A DNA stretch of 64,000 nt from Teichococcus coralli (GCF_009829925.1 NZ_SNVJ01000007.1:62001-126000); one strand, 5' to 3'; counted from the first letter of the stretch, positions 1 through 9,004 are shown. Notes: generated by a model from the sequence alone, not told the origin. A program made the numbers and translations.

Positions 1-194
1 TCGTCCACGAAGCAATCCTCGGAGCGGCGCACCGCATGCGCGTCCAGGCGCGATTCCGCCAGGAAGGGCTCTGGGTAGTGCCGGCCGGAATGGGGCGAGG
101 CGAAGACCAGCGGCGCGCGCTGCACGGCGGGGCGCGTCAACTGATACGGGCCGGGCGCGTCATGCCCGGCAAGGCGCGGCATCGGGAGATCCAT
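1..194 (-). CDS. N-formylglutamate amidohydrolase, 5' part only
   Basis: The reading frame starts at the ATG ending at 194 and runs off the left edge, giving the first 64 residues. It contains SPHSGRHYP (residues 33-41) and RRSEDCFVD (56-64), both typical of the N-formylglutamate amidohydrolase family, which releases formate and glutamate from N-formylglutamate in histidine breakdown or acts on related N-formyl amino acids. The family usually has about 250-300 residues, so most of the gene lies outside the window. No hut genes are visible here, so the substrate is open. Too short a piece to judge whether the gene is intact. Confidence 0.85.
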   Translation of the reverse strand, partial: MDLPMPRLAGHDAPGPYQLTRPAVQRAPLVFASPHSGRHYPEPFLAESRLDAHAVRRSEDCFVD

Positions 195-325
195 GATTTG
201 GAGAGATGAAGCCACAGTGTCTTTCTGATGTCACGACTCGGGCGGTGACAAAGCTTTTTCGTCCAGCCGCCGATCTGCTCTTGCCCTTGCCCGGAAGGCA
301 CGATAGAGAGCCCGCCCGACCGGAT

Positions 326-400
326 GGGCGCGTAGCTCAGCGGGAGAGCGTCCCCCTGACACGGGGAAGGTCACAGGTTCAATCCCTGTCGCGCCCACCA
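326..400 (+). tRNA. tRNA-Val (anticodon GAC)
   Basis: A 75-base cloverleaf can be folded by eye: acceptor arm GGGCGCG (326-332) pairs with CGCGCCC (390-396), followed by discriminator A and an encoded CCA (398-400). The D arm carries GTAGCTCAGCGGGAGAGC, the anticodon loop CTGACAC reads GAC, and the T arm contains the GGTTCAATCC motif. GAC reads GTC and GTT valine codons. It stands alone between an amidohydrolase gene and the TRAP operon. Confidence 0.97.
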
Positions 401-500
401 TTCGGATCCACCCGCTCGCCGCTTGCCGATGCCCTGCCCCGTGCGGGGCTTCTTGCGTTGTGCCGGCCTGTTCCCGAGGCGCTTCGGGGCGGCGGACAAG

Positions 501-530
501 TTGCGCGGGCGCCGAGAGATTTGGAATAAA
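501..530 (+). promoter_or_regulatory. Possible promoter of the TRAP operon
   Basis: TTGCGC at 501-506 and AATAAA at 525-530 are separated by 18 bases, about 100 bases upstream of the dctP-like start. Both boxes deviate from consensus. A 7-bp stem (GCCGCTG 582-588 with CAGCGGC 595-601) sits in the presumed leader, and a GGGGAAG ribosome site lies at 615-621. The rest of 401-630 shows no gene. Confidence 0.35.
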
Positions 531-630
531 CATATCCGCAACCCGCAAAGGGCTTGCCGGAAAGGTTGACCGCCCCTTCCCGCCGCTGCAAGGACAGCGG
601 CGACAAGAGCATTCGGGGAAGTCGCCCATC

Positions 631-1644
631 ATGCATCGCCGCCGCCTGCTGCTGGCCTCCGCCGCCGGCCTCGCCGCTCCCGCCCTGCCGCGACTGGCGC
701 GCGCCCAGGGCGCCTCCAGCCCGGCCGTGACCATGCGGCTCTCGCACCAGTTCCCGCCCAGCCACCAGCACGCCGTCATCCTCCAGGCCTTCGCGGAGAA
801 GGTGAAGGCGGACAGCAAGGGCGAGATCGAGGTGCAGGTCTTCCCGGCCGAGCAGCTCGCCCGCGCCGGCGAGAACTTCCCGGCCGTGGCGCGCGGCGCC
901 TTCGAGGCGGCGGCGGCGGTGAACTTCCAGTGGGGCAACACCCTGCCGGAAATGAACGTGCTCACCATCCCCTACCTGTTCTCCGACCTCGAGCGGATCA
1001 AGAAGTTCCCGGGCTCCGAGGCGGCGGCCTACCTGGAGGGGCTGCTGCAGAAGCGCGCGGTGAGGAACCTGGCCTGGCTCTACACCACGCGGAAGGCGAT
1101 CTTCACCAGCAACGCGAAGCCGATCATCAAGACCGACGACTTCAAGGGCCTGAAGATCCGCGGGCTCAACGCGCTGACCGACCATGCGCTGACGGCGGTG
1201 GGCGCCGCCCCTTCTTCCATGCCCGGCCCCGAGGTGCCGCAGGCGCTGCAGTCCGGCGTGCTGGATGCCGGCCTGACCGACGTCTCGGCCGCCGTCTCCC
1301 GCCGCTTCTACGAGTTCCAGAAGTTCGGCACCGTGGCGCCCTGGTTCTGCGTCTTCACGCATGTCTACGTGAACCCGCGCTGGTGGGCGGGGCTGAAGCC
1401 GGAGCAGCAGGCCATCATCACCAAGGCGGCGCAGCAGGCGGAGCAGGACCAGATCCCGCTCACCGAGAAGATTGCCGCCGACGCGCAGACGGAACTGCAG
1501 GCCAAGGGCATGACGGTGCACGACCAGACGGCCGAGGAAAGCGCCGCCTGGAGCGCCGCCATGCAGAAGCCCGTGGTGGACGCCTTCCTGCGCCTCGCCC
1601 CGGAGGGCGGCCCGCGCGCGCTTGAGCTGATTCGCAAGCTGTGA
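631..1644 (+). CDS. TRAP transporter substrate-binding protein (DctP family)
   Basis: A 337-residue periplasmic binding protein of the TRAP C4-dicarboxylate type, the usual length for DctP. The start at 631 is chosen because it begins a clean export signal (RRRLLLASAAGL, alanine-rich core, cleavage near ARA-Q at about residue 25) with a twin-arginine look; an upstream extension of the frame to 460 is not signal-like. The mature part has the family pattern: receptor opening VTMRLSHQFPP, the region around VNFQWGNTLPE and IPYLF, and FKGLKIRG. It overlaps the next gene by 4 bases (GTGA), so it is the first gene of a dctPQM operon. The ligand cannot be read from sequence; carboxylates are usual. 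Confidence 0.92.
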   Translation: MHRRRLLLASAAGLAAPALPRLARAQGASSPAVTMRLSHQFPPSHQHAVILQAFAEKVKADSKGEIEVQVFPAEQLARAGENFPAVARGAFEAAAAVNFQWGNTLPEMNVLTIPYLFSDLERIKKFPGSEAAAYLEGLLQKRAVRNLAWLYTTRKAIFTSNAKPIIKTDDFKGLKIRGLNALTDHALTAVGAAPSSMPGPEVPQALQSGVLDAGLTDVSAAVSRRFYEFQKFGTVAPWFCVFTHVYVNPRWWAGLKPEQQAIITKAAQQAEQDQIPLTEKIAADAQTELQAKGMTVHDQTAEESAAWSAAMQKPVVDAFLRLAPEGGPRALELIRKL

Positions 1645-2195
1645 GGGCGGCGGCGCGCCTGCTCTCCGGCCTGGCGCGGGCGGTCGCCGGGCTCGCGGCC
1701 GCCTTCGGCGCCCTGGCCACGGTGATGTGCCTGGTGCTGGTGGCGATCTCGGTGGGGGCGCGCTACCTGGCCGGCCTGCCGCAGCCCTGGATCGACAAGA
1801 CCGCCGGATGGCTGGTCGTCGCCCTGGTGCTGCTGGCGGCCCCCGAGGCGCAGCGGCGCTTCGAGCATATCGGCGTGGACGTGCTGACCGGCCGGCTGCG
1901 CGGCCGCGCCTCGCGCGGGGCGCGGCTGCTCGGCACGCTCTCCGTCGCGCTGGTGGCCGGCATCCTGCTGCGCTCCGGGCTGGAGACGGTGGAATTCAGC
2001 CGCATGATCGGCGTGATGACGGAGATCGAGGGCGTGCCGGTCTGGTGGATCCAGGCGCTGCTGCCGGTCGGCGCGGCGGCGCTGCTGGTGGTCTCGCTGG
2101 CGCAGTCCCTCGTGCTGCTGCTCGGGCAGGAGCCGGACCACGCCGACCAGGGCCCCCAGGACCTGCCGCGCGACACCCTCGCGCGCGGCGAGTGA
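1641..2195 (+). CDS. TRAP transporter small permease (DctQ family)
   Basis: 184 residues with four hydrophobic segments, the size and topology of DctQ. It starts at a GTG that overlaps the stop of the binding-protein gene, so translation is probably coupled. DctQ pairs with the large permease in the inner membrane and makes the Na+-driven secondary transporter that receives ligand from the periplasmic protein. The segment LPQPWIDKTAGWLVVALVLL and the tryptophan pair in VPVWWIQALLPVG match the conserved central and last helices of the family. Confidence 0.9.
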   Translation: MRAAARLLSGLARAVAGLAAAFGALATVMCLVLVAISVGARYLAGLPQPWIDKTAGWLVVALVLLAAPEAQRRFEHIGVDVLTGRLRGRASRGARLLGTLSVALVAGILLRSGLETVEFSRMIGVMTEIEGVPVWWIQALLPVGAAALLVVSLAQSLVLLLGQEPDHADQGPQDLPRDTLARGE

Positions 2196-2220
2196 AGCTT
2201 CGGCCCAGCCCCGGACGACC

Positions 2221-3501
2221 ATGACCTTCTTCGCACTGCTCGCGGCGCTGCTGGCGCTGCTCTATCTCGGCCTGCCGATGTTCGTGGCGCTGTTCCTGCT
2301 GCCGCTCGGCGTGCTGCTCTGGGTGGAGGGCGGCCTGCCCGCGCTCGGCGAGCTGGTGATCGGGCAGCTCGACGGCTACCTGCTCGTCGCCATCCCGCTC
2401 TTCATGCTGATGGCGCATGTGATGGTGCGCGGGCGGGTGGTGGACGACCTCTACGGCGCCGCCTTCGCCATGCTGCGCCGGGTGCGCGGCGGCGTCGGCA
2501 TCGCCACCGTCGCGGCCTGCACCATCTTCGCCGCCATTTCCGGCTCCTCCGTCGCCACCGCGCTGACGGTGGGCAAGATCGCCATTCCGCAGATGCTGCG
2601 CTACGGCATGAGCCGGCGCGGCGCCTTCGGCGTGGTGGCGGGCGGCGGCACGCTCGGCATCCTGATCCCGCCCTCGGCGCCGATGGTGCTCTATGCCTAT
2701 GTCACGGAAACCAGCGTCGGCGCGCTGTTCCTGGCCGGGCTGATCCCCGGCCTGCTGATCGCGGCGATGTTCGCCGCCTATTGCTTCGTCACCGAGGGCC
2801 GCGCGGTCGCCCCGGCCGACGACCCGCCGCCGGTGAACGCGGCGCAGGCGCTCAGGCGCGCCGGCTGGAGCCTTTCGCTGCCGGTCTTCGTGCTGGGCGG
2901 CATCTACATGGGCATCTTCACCGCCACCGAGGCGGCCGGCACCGGCACGATCTACGCCCTGCTGATCGCCGCGCTGATCTACCGCAGCATGACCTGGCGC
3001 GACCTGCTGGACGGCGTGCAGGAGGCGACCCGCACCAGCGCCATGCTGCTGATGATCATCGCCGGCGCCGCCATCTACGGCTACATGCTGACCAAGCTGC
3101 GGGTGCCGCAGGAACTGACCGACCTCGTGCTGGCCTGGGGCCTCTCGCGCACCGGCTTCCTGCTGGCGATGATGCTGCTGCTGTTCCTGCTCGGCCTGGT
3201 GCTGGAAAGCTTCAGCATCATCCTGCTGACCATGCCGGCGGTGCTGCCGGTGCTCGGACAGCTCGGCATCGACAAGGTCTGGTACGGCGTGCTGCTGACC
3301 ATCAGCCTTGAGATGGCGCTGATCTCGCCGCCCGTGGCGATGAACCTCGTGGTCATCAAGGCGATCACCGGGGCGCCGCTGGCCGAGGTGAACCGCTCGA
3401 TCATTCCCTACATGCTGATGCTGGCCCTCGGCATCGCCCTGCTGATCGCCTTTCCGGGGATCGCGCTGTGGCTGCCGCGGCTCGCCGGGTACGGCGGTTA
3501 G
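2221..3501 (+). CDS. TRAP transporter large permease (DctM family)
   Basis: 426 residues, almost entirely membrane helices, the standard size of the channel-forming DctM subunit. Diagnostic family stretches are SGSSVATALTVGKIAIPQM, GGTLGILIPPSAPMVLYAY and the late ISPPVAMNLVVIKAI. It follows dctQ by 25 bases and closes the operon. The stop is followed within four bases by a perfect 12-bp hairpin and a T-rich tail (3505-3550), which should end the transcript. No regulator or metabolic gene accompanies the operon, so the substrate is unknown. Confidence 0.93.
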   Translation: MTFFALLAALLALLYLGLPMFVALFLLPLGVLLWVEGGLPALGELVIGQLDGYLLVAIPLFMLMAHVMVRGRVVDDLYGAAFAMLRRVRGGVGIATVAACTIFAAISGSSVATALTVGKIAIPQMLRYGMSRRGAFGVVAGGGTLGILIPPSAPMVLYAYVTETSVGALFLAGLIPGLLIAAMFAAYCFVTEGRAVAPADDPPPVNAAQALRRAGWSLSLPVFVLGGIYMGIFTATEAAGTGTIYALLIAALIYRSMTWRDLLDGVQEATRTSAMLLMIIAGAAIYGYMLTKLRVPQELTDLVLAWGLSRTGFLLAMMLLLFLLGLVLESFSIILLTMPAVLPVLGQLGIDKVWYGVLLTISLEMALISPPVAMNLVVIKAITGAPLAEVNRSIIPYMLMLALGIALLIAFPGIALWLPRLAGYGG

Positions 3502-3504
3502 CGA

Positions 3505-3689
3505 CCGGGGGAGAATGAATTCTCCCCCGGGCCCCCTCTTCTTTTTTCTGTCAGTTGGGTCGCGCTGGCTTCGTGCGTCCGCGCCGGGGCTGAAGCAGCC
3601 CCGGCAACTGAGGGGTAGAGCCGCGCTTGCCGCCTGTGTCAGCAACTCGAAGAAAAAAGATGGGGGCCTGGGGGAATTCGTTCCCCCAG
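3505..3689. repeat. Paired terminator-like palindromes, copy A
   Basis: Left unit: CCGGGGGAGAAT, loop GA, ATTCTCCCCCGG (3505-3530), then CCCCCTCTTCTTTTTTCTG, an intrinsic terminator reading right for dctM. Right unit: CTGGGGGAA, loop TTCG, TTCCCCCAG (3668-3689); read leftward its tail is CCCCCATCTTTTTTCTTC, a terminator for the aminolevulinate synthase gene, whose stop is 3 bases away. The two units are inverted copies sharing stem and tail. The space between holds a third perfect stem, GCCGGGGCTG/CAGCCCCGGC (3583-3605). Similar pairs occur near 6.8, 29.9 and 48.7 kb. Confidence 0.8.
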
Positions 3690-3691
3690 CC

Positions 3692-4930
3692 TTACGCCGC
3701 CTCGGCCACCCGCAGCACCGCTCCCAGTGCCCGCACCAGCTCCGCGACCATGGCGTCGTCGTGGAAGGGTGTGGCGCAGAGGCGCAGGCGCTCGGTGCCG
3801 CGCGGTACGGTGGGGTAGTTGATCGCGGTGACGTAGAGGCCGAACTCCTCCAGCAGCCGGCGGGCCACGCCGCGGCAGCGGTCGGCGCCCGGCACCGGGA
3901 TCGGCACGATATGGCTGGCGCTGGGCAGGCGCGGCAGGCCGGCGGCGTCGAGCGCGGCCTTCAGGGCGGCGGCGCGCTGCATCATCCGGCCGCGCAGGGC
4001 GCCGTCGGTGCGGATGTGGCGGATGCTGGCCAGCGCGGCGGCCACGTTCGGCGGCGGCAGGGCCGTGGTGAAGATCAGCCCGCCGGCGGTGGAGCGGATG
4101 TAGTCCACCCAATCGGCCCCGGCGGCGACATAGCCGCCCACCACGCCGACACCCTTGGCGAGCGTGCCCTCGATGACGTCGATCCGTGCCGCCGCGCCGT
4201 CCCGCTCGGCGATGCCGGCGCCGCTCGGACCGTAGAGGCCGACGGCATGGACTTCGTCGCAGTAGGTGATGGCATCGTAGCGGTCGGCGAGGTCGCAGAT
4301 GGCGTGCAGCGGGGCGACGTCGCCTTCCATCGAGTAGACGCTCTCGAAGGCGATCATCTTCGGCGCCGCGGGGTCGGCGGCGCGCAGCAGTTCCTCCAGG
4401 TGGGCGAGGTCGTTGTGGCGCCAGATGTGGCGCTTCGCCGGGCTGCGGCGCATGCCGTCGATCATCGAGGCATGGTTCATGGCGTCGGAAAAGACCTGCA
4501 TCCCCGGCAGGGCGGCCAGCAGGGCGAGCAGCGCCGCCTGGTTGGCCATGTAGCCGCTGCCGAAGAGCAGGGCCGCGGGCTTGCCGTGCCAGCCGGCCAG
4601 CTCGGCCTCCAGCTCGGCATGCAGGGGAGAGGTGCCGGAGATGTTGCGCGTGCCGCCGGCGCCGGCGCCATGCGCGTGGATGGCCTCGATGGTGGCCTGC
4701 CGCACGGCGGGGTGGGTGCCCATGCCGAGATAGTCGTTGGAGGACCACACGGTGATCTCGCGCGCCGCGCCCGGGCCGGCGCCGGGCTGGTGCCAGCGGT
4801 AGCGCGGGAAGCGGCCGGCGATCTTTTCCAGCCGGGCGAACTCGCGGTAGCGGCCTTCGGCGCGCAGGGTCTCGAGGTGCTGCGTGCAGTGCGCCCGCAG
4901 CGTCTGCCGTGTGTCCATGCGCGGATGCAT
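3692..4930 (-). CDS. hemA: 5-aminolevulinate synthase
   Basis: 412 residues of the pyridoxal-phosphate alpha-oxoamine synthase family. It condenses glycine with succinyl-CoA to 5-aminolevulinate, the first step of heme synthesis in alphaproteobacteria. ALAS-type blocks are visible in order: [67 protein letters not shown], the cofactor lysine in [21 protein letters not shown] and [14 protein letters not shown]. The sequence after the lysine is GVGVV where most ALAS proteins have AFGVM, so this may be a diverged second copy. An alternative start at 4918 is equally good. It is monocistronic and ends in the palindrome pair at 3668-3689. Confidence 0.9.
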   Translation of the reverse strand: MHPRMDTRQTLRAHCTQHLETLRAEGRYREFARLEKIAGRFPRYRWHQPGAGPGAAREITVWSSNDYLGMGTHPAVRQATIEAIHAHGAGAGGTRNISGTSPLHAELEAELAGWHGKPAALLFGSGYMANQAALLALLAALPGMQVFSDAMNHASMIDGMRRSPAKRHIWRHNDLAHLEELLRAADPAAPKMIAFESVYSMEGDVAPLHAICDLADRYDAITYCDEVHAVGLYGPSGAGIAERDGAAARIDVIEGTLAKGVGVVGGYVAAGADWVDYIRSTAGGLIFTTALPPPNVAAALASIRHIRTDGALRGRMMQRAAALKAALDAAGLPRLPSASHIVPIPVPGADRCRGVARRLLEEFGLYVTAINYPTVPRGTERLRLCATPFHDDAMVAELVRALGAVLRVAEAA

Positions 4931-4950
4931 AGATCAGTCAGGCCGCGTTT

Positions 4951-5853
4951 TCACGCGGGATCGGCGCCACCCTGGCATGCTTCCTCCGCCAGGATGGCGC
5001 GCAGCCCCTCGCGATAGGTCGGGTGGCGCCAGGCAAGGCCGAGTGCCGCCTTGGTTTTCGCGCTGGCCACCCGGCGGTTCTCCGCCCAGAAGGAGCGCCC
5101 CATCGGCGACATGGCCGCGAAGGCTTCGGCGAAAGGCACCAGAGGCGGCGGCGGGACGCCGAGCAGGCGGGCCGCCTCCTCCGTCACGGCGGCGCCGCTG
5201 GCGGGCTCGTCATCGGCCAGGTGCAGCACGCGGGGCGGTCCGCCAGGCGCGGGCGGGTTCAGCGCGGCCGCGACGACGGCGGCGGCGATGTCATCGCGGT
5301 GGATGCGGGAGAAGAGATGGTCCGGCTTGTCCACCCGCCGCCCGCTGCCGGCGCGCAGGTCGTCGAACATGCTGCGGCCGGGGCCGTAGATGCCGGCGGC
5401 GCGGAAGATGTCCAGCGCCGCGCCGGTGCCGGCGAGGGCGGCGGCCCAGGCCTGCTCGGCCCGCAGCCGGCGCCGCGTGCGCTCCTGCTGCGGGGTGGGC
5501 GGCGTGGCCTCGTCCACCCAGGCGCCGCCATGGTCGCCATAGATGCCCGTGGTGGAGATGTAGCCGACCCAGCACAGGCGGGCCGCGGCCTGCAGGGCCT
5601 GCCGATGGGTGGCGAGCACCGGGTCGCCCTCCGCCTCCGGCCCGGCCGTGACCAGCAGGTGGGTGGCGGCGGCGATGGCCGGGCCGGCTTCCGCGAAGGG
5701 CAGCAGCGTGATGCCTGCAGGCGCCTCCCCCGGCCGGGGGGCGCGGCGGGTGGCGGCCACGGCGAAGCCGGCGGCCAGGGCAGCGCGTGCCGCCGCATGG
5801 CCGGCATAGCCCAGCCCCAGCACCACCAGCGATTTCGAGATCGGCTGTGTCAT
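4951..5853 (-). CDS. NAD(P)-dependent epimerase/reductase of the YeeZ type
   Basis: A 300-residue Rossmann protein. Near the N terminus [17 protein letters not shown] is the glycine-rich dinucleotide site; GYISTTGIYGDHGGAWVDE, RAEQAW and FRAAGIYGPGRS are typical of the atypical SDR group that includes E. coli YeeZ, and HRDDIA follows. These proteins are usually NAD(P)-binding sugar epimerase relatives with unknown substrate. The start at 5853 (MTQPIS) is preferred; another in-frame ATG lies at 5862. It diverges from the TPR gene, with 46 bases between the two starts. Confidence 0.82.
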   Translation of the reverse strand: MTQPISKSLVVLGLGYAGHAAARAALAAGFAVAATRRAPRPGEAPAGITLLPFAEAGPAIAAATHLLVTAGPEAEGDPVLATHRQALQAAARLCWVGYISTTGIYGDHGGAWVDEATPPTPQQERTRRRLRAEQAWAAALAGTGAALDIFRAAGIYGPGRSMFDDLRAGSGRRVDKPDHLFSRIHRDDIAAAVVAAALNPPAPGGPPRVLHLADDEPASGAAVTEEAARLLGVPPPPLVPFAEAFAAMSPMGRSFWAENRRVASAKTKAALGLAWRHPTYREGLRAILAEEACQGGADPA

Positions 5854-5899
5854 TCCCGGCATGTGGCGCAGTCCCGGGGGCGGCGCTAGAGTGCCGGCC

Positions 5900-6763
5900 A
5901 TGCGAGCTTCCCTCCGCAGCGCACTGCTGAGCGCGTTCGCCGGCGCGTCGGTGGCGATGCTGGCGGGTGCCGGCTTCCTGCTGCATGACCCCGCCCCGCT
6001 ATCAGCCGCGGAGGCGAAGCGGCCCGCCACGCCGCCGCCGGCCGATGCCCTGCCCCTGCCGCCTGAGCTGCCGCGCCTCGGCGACGGCCCGGAATACGAG
6101 GCCTGCCTCGCCCTGCTGCGCATCGACCCGGAGGCGGCCATTGCCCGAGCAGGGTCCTGGGAGGAGCGCGGCGGGGGCAACGGCGCGCGGCACTGCCAGG
6201 CGCTGGGCCTGCTGGCCATCGGCGAGCTGGAAGGTGCGGCGAGCCGCCTGGAGCGCCTCGCCGCCGGCTCCCATGCCAGTGCAGCGGCGCGCGCCTCGGT
6301 CTTCGCGCAGGCGTCGCAGGCCTGGATGATGCTGGGCGCTCCCGAGCGCGCCTACGGCGCCAGCACGCTGGCCCTGACGCTGCGGCCGGACGATCCCTCC
6401 CTGCTGGTGGACCGCGCCGTGGCCGCCGCCAGCCTCGGCCGCTATGCCGAGGCGCTGCAGGACCTCGACCACGCCATCGCGGAAGATGACAGCCGGCCCG
6501 ACAGCTGGGTGTTCCGCGCCGCCGCGCTGCGCCACCTGGACCGTGCGGACGAGGCGATGCGGGACGTGCAGCACGCCCTGGGGCTGGAACCTCGTCATGC
6601 CGAGGCGCTGCTGGAGCGTGGCATCCTGCGCCAGTTGAAGGGCGATGCGGCAGGCGCGCGGGCGGATTGGCAGGAGACCATCCGCGTGGCGCCGGACAGC
6701 GCCGCCGCCGACCTGGCGCAGCAGAACCTGGCGCTGAACGAGGCGGGGCCGCGCCGGCGGTGA
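5900..6763 (+). CDS. Exported TPR-repeat protein
   Basis: 287 residues. The N terminus (MRASLRSALLSAFAG then a hydrophobic run to about residue 30) is a signal peptide or membrane anchor, so the rest should be periplasmic. From about residue 130 to 280 it holds four or more TPR-like helical pairs (for example SLLVDRAVAAASLGRYAEAL, SWVFRAAALRHLDRADEAM and AEALLERGILRQLKGDAAGA). TPR domains bind partner proteins; no partner is indicated by the neighbours. Start chosen at 5900, since the 13 extra residues upstream are not signal-like. Followed ten bases after the stop by palindrome copy B. Confidence 0.75.
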   Translation: MRASLRSALLSAFAGASVAMLAGAGFLLHDPAPLSAAEAKRPATPPPADALPLPPELPRLGDGPEYEACLALLRIDPEAAIARAGSWEERGGGNGARHCQALGLLAIGELEGAASRLERLAAGSHASAAARASVFAQASQAWMMLGAPERAYGASTLALTLRPDDPSLLVDRAVAAASLGRYAEALQDLDHAIAEDDSRPDSWVFRAAALRHLDRADEAMRDVQHALGLEPRHAEALLERGILRQLKGDAAGARADWQETIRVAPDSAAADLAQQNLALNEAGPRRR

Positions 6764-6773
6764 GGGTGCAAGG

Positions 6774-6969
6774 CCAGGGGGAGGATGAATTCTCCCCCAG
6801 ACCCCTCTTCTTTCTGTCAGTCTGTTGCATGGGCGGGGCGCGCCCGCGCCAGGGCCGGAGCAGCCCGGCGGCTATGGCGGCGCGGATCATCGGCGAGACC
6901 GACGCTCCGGAGCGAAGCCAAAAAACCGACGAAAAGAAGATGGGGGTTCGGGGGAATTCATTCCCCCGA
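6774..6969. repeat. Paired terminator-like palindromes, copy B
   Basis: Left unit near 6774-6797: GGGGGAG and CTCCCCC arms around GATGAATT, followed by ACCCCTCTTCTTTCTGTCAG, a terminator for the TPR gene. Right unit 6948-6969: TCGGGGGAA, loop TTCA, TTCCCCCGA, a perfect 9-bp stem whose leftward tail is CCCCCATCTTCTTTTC; it lies 11 bases from the stop of the EamA gene. Same arrangement and same tail sequences as copy A although the flanking genes are unrelated. Confidence 0.78.
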
Positions 6970-6980
6970 CCTTTCTCTCT

Positions 6981-7853
6981 TCACTTGGCCGTACGCTGCG
7001 CGCGCTGGCTCATGACGCAGGCCAGCACGACGATCGCCGCGCCGGCCAGCGTGGCGGAGGAAGGCAGCACGCCCCAAAGGGCGAGATCCGCCAGCACCGC
7101 CCAGAGCAGCGCCGAGAACTCCAGCGGCGCCAGTTGCGCCGCGCTGGCGTGGCGGAAGGCCACGGCAAGGCAGATTGTTGCCGCCCCGGCGATCACCCCG
7201 TTCAGCGCGAGGGAGAGCCAGTCGGCCGGCGCGGGCGGGATCCAGTGCGCGGCGGCGAAGGGCAGGAGCACCAGCCCGCCTGGCAGTGCCGACCACAGGA
7301 TCAGCCGGGAAATGCCGGGCTCGTTGCGCAGGAAGCGGTTGATGGTGAGCACGAGCGCATAGCTCACCGCACCGAGCAGGGAATAGCCGTAGGCAAGGAG
7401 GGTGCCGCCGGCGTGCAGGCCGGGGGCCATCGCCACCAGCACGCCCAGGAAGCCGAGGCCGCTCCAGAGCCAGGCGGAGCGCGGCATCCGCTCGCCCAGC
7501 ACCGTCGCGGCAAGGGCGAGGGTGATGAAGGGCGCGGTGAAGTAGACGAGGTAGGCCTCCACCAGCGGGATCTCGCGCAGGGCCTGGAAGAAGCCGAAGG
7601 CGGAACTCAGCATCGCGGCCGCGCGCAGCAGGTGCAGGCCGGGATGGCGGGTGCCGAGCCCGCCGCCCAGACCGGGGCGGGCGAGCCGCGCCGCGGCCAG
7701 CAGCGCCAGCATCACGACATGCCGGATCAGCACCACCTGCGCCACCGGATAGGCGCCGGAGAGCAGCTTGCTGTTGGCGTCCAGCGCGGCGAACAGGGCG
7801 AGCGCGGCCAGCATCAGCACGGAACCCCGCAAGGCCGCGCCTCCACCCTTCAT
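6981..7853 (-). CDS. EamA/DMT-family membrane exporter
   Basis: 290 residues with ten hydrophobic segments arranged as two five-helix repeats, the EamA (drug/metabolite transporter) plan. First repeat includes LFAALDANSKLL and the helix ending FGFFQALREIPLVEAYLVYFT; the second includes LTINRFLRNEP and AFRHASAAQLAPLEFSALLWA. The start at 7853 (MKGGG) is used; the frame can be extended upstream to 7931 but that part is arginine-rich and unlike an EamA start. Members export amino acids, nucleobases or metabolites; nothing here picks the substrate. Divergent from pyrD with 89 bases between starts. Confidence 0.88.
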   Translation of the reverse strand: MKGGGAALRGSVLMLAALALFAALDANSKLLSGAYPVAQVVLIRHVVMLALLAAARLARPGLGGGLGTRHPGLHLLRAAAMLSSAFGFFQALREIPLVEAYLVYFTAPFITLALAATVLGERMPRSAWLWSGLGFLGVLVAMAPGLHAGGTLLAYGYSLLGAVSYALVLTINRFLRNEPGISRLILWSALPGGLVLLPFAAAHWIPPAPADWLSLALNGVIAGAATICLAVAFRHASAAQLAPLEFSALLWAVLADLALWGVLPSSATLAGAAIVVLACVMSQRAQRTAK

Positions 7854-7942
7854 GGTTGAGGCAAGGCTTCTGGGACGCGCCGCAGGCCGCGTCAAATCGC
7901 CGCTTTCCTTGTGCGGCGCGGCAAGGCACAAGCGGCCCTGAC

Positions 7943-9004
7943 ATGACGCCCGCCCTTGCCTCCGCCCTGATGCCGCTGATGCGCGGCATGGACCCCGAAC
8001 GCGCGCACCGGCTCGCCCTGAAGGCGCTGGCCCTTGGCCTGGCCGGCGCCGATGCCACGCCGGACGACCCGGTGCTGGCCACCCGCGCCCTCGGGCTCGA
8101 CTTCCGCAATCCGGTCGGGCTGGCGGCGGGCTTCGACAAGGATGCCGTGGCGGTGGCGCCGCTGATGCGGCTGGGCTTCGGCTTCGTCGAGCCCGGCACC
8201 ACCACGCCGCGGCCGCAGCCCGGCAATCCGCAGCCGCGTCTGTTCCGGCTGTCGGAGGATGCGGCGGTGATCAACCGGATGGGCATGAACAACGAGGGCG
8301 TGCAGGCCTTCGCGGCGCGGCTGGCGGCGCTGCGGCGGCCGCTGCCGGCGGTGCTCGGGGCGAATATCGGCATCAACAAGGAGGGCGCCGATCCCGAGCG
8401 CGACTATCCCGCGCTTTACCGCGCAGTGGCGCCGCAGGCCGATTACGTCACCATCAACGTTTCATCCCCCAACACGCCGGGGCTGCGCGACCTGCAGGGC
8501 GAGGCGAGGCTGGCCGCCATCCTGGCCGCCGTCGCCGACGCCCGTGGCGCGGCGGAGCGCCAGCCGCCGGTGCTGGTGAAGATCGCGCCCGACCTGGCCG
8601 AGGAGGCGGTGCCGGCGCTGGTGGAGACCTGCGTGGCGCACGGGGTGGCGGGGCTGATCGTCAGCAACACCACCATCGCCCGTCCGGCCAGCCTGCGCGG
8701 CGCCCACAAGGGCGAGGCGGGCGGGCTTTCCGGCGCGCCGCTCTTCGAGCCCTCCACCGCGCTGCTGCGGCGGGTGCATGGGCTGGCGGCGGGGCGGCTC
8801 ACGCTGATCGGCTGCGGCGGCATCGCCAGCGCCGGGCAGGCCTATGCCAAGATCCGCGCCGGCGCCTCGCTGGTGCAGTTCTATGCCGCCTTCGCCTATG
8901 CCGGGCCGGCGCTGGTGCCGAAGCTGAAACGGGAGCTGGCCGCGCTGCTGCGGCGCGACGGCTTCGCCCATGTCCACGACGCAGTGGGAGCCGACGCGCG
9001 ATGA
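7943..9004 (+). CDS. pyrD: Dihydroorotate dehydrogenase (quinone), class 2
   Basis: 353 residues. It oxidises dihydroorotate to orotate in pyrimidine synthesis, passing electrons from FMN to the membrane quinone. Class 2 marks are the N-terminal helical extension (residues 1-40), then LDFRNPVGLAAGFDKDA, FVEPGTTTPRPQPGNPQPR, NRMGMNNEG, the catalytic-serine loop TINVSSPNTPGLRDLQ, the lysine in LVKIAPDL, IVSNTT and the phosphate-binding end LIGCGGIASAGQAYAKI. The start at 7943 (MTPALASAL) gives the normal length. It overlaps the HAD gene by four bases (ATGA), so the two are co-translated. Confidence 0.96.
   Translation: MTPALASALMPLMRGMDPERAHRLALKALALGLAGADATPDDPVLATRALGLDFRNPVGLAAGFDKDAVAVAPLMRLGFGFVEPGTTTPRPQPGNPQPRLFRLSEDAAVINRMGMNNEGVQAFAARLAALRRPLPAVLGANIGINKEGADPERDYPALYRAVAPQADYVTINVSSPNTPGLRDLQGEARLAAILAAVADARGAAERQPPVLVKIAPDLAEEAVPALVETCVAHGVAGLIVSNTTIARPASLRGAHKGEAGGLSGAPLFEPSTALLRRVHGLAAGRLTLIGCGGIASAGQAYAKIRAGASLVQFYAAFAYAGPALVPKLKRELAALLRRDGFAHVHDAVGADAR

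Noticed and set aside
1996-3645. Long open frame antisense to dctQM (549 codons)
   Set aside because: Low-complexity His/Gln/Arg-rich translation, no domain, and fully opposite to a clear permease gene; typical shadow frame of GC-rich DNA.
3505-3689. Palindrome pairs as MITE-type transposable elements
   Set aside because: No target-site duplication or transposase relation could be seen, and each unit sits as a working terminator right after a stop codon; spread by other means is kept open in the findings.
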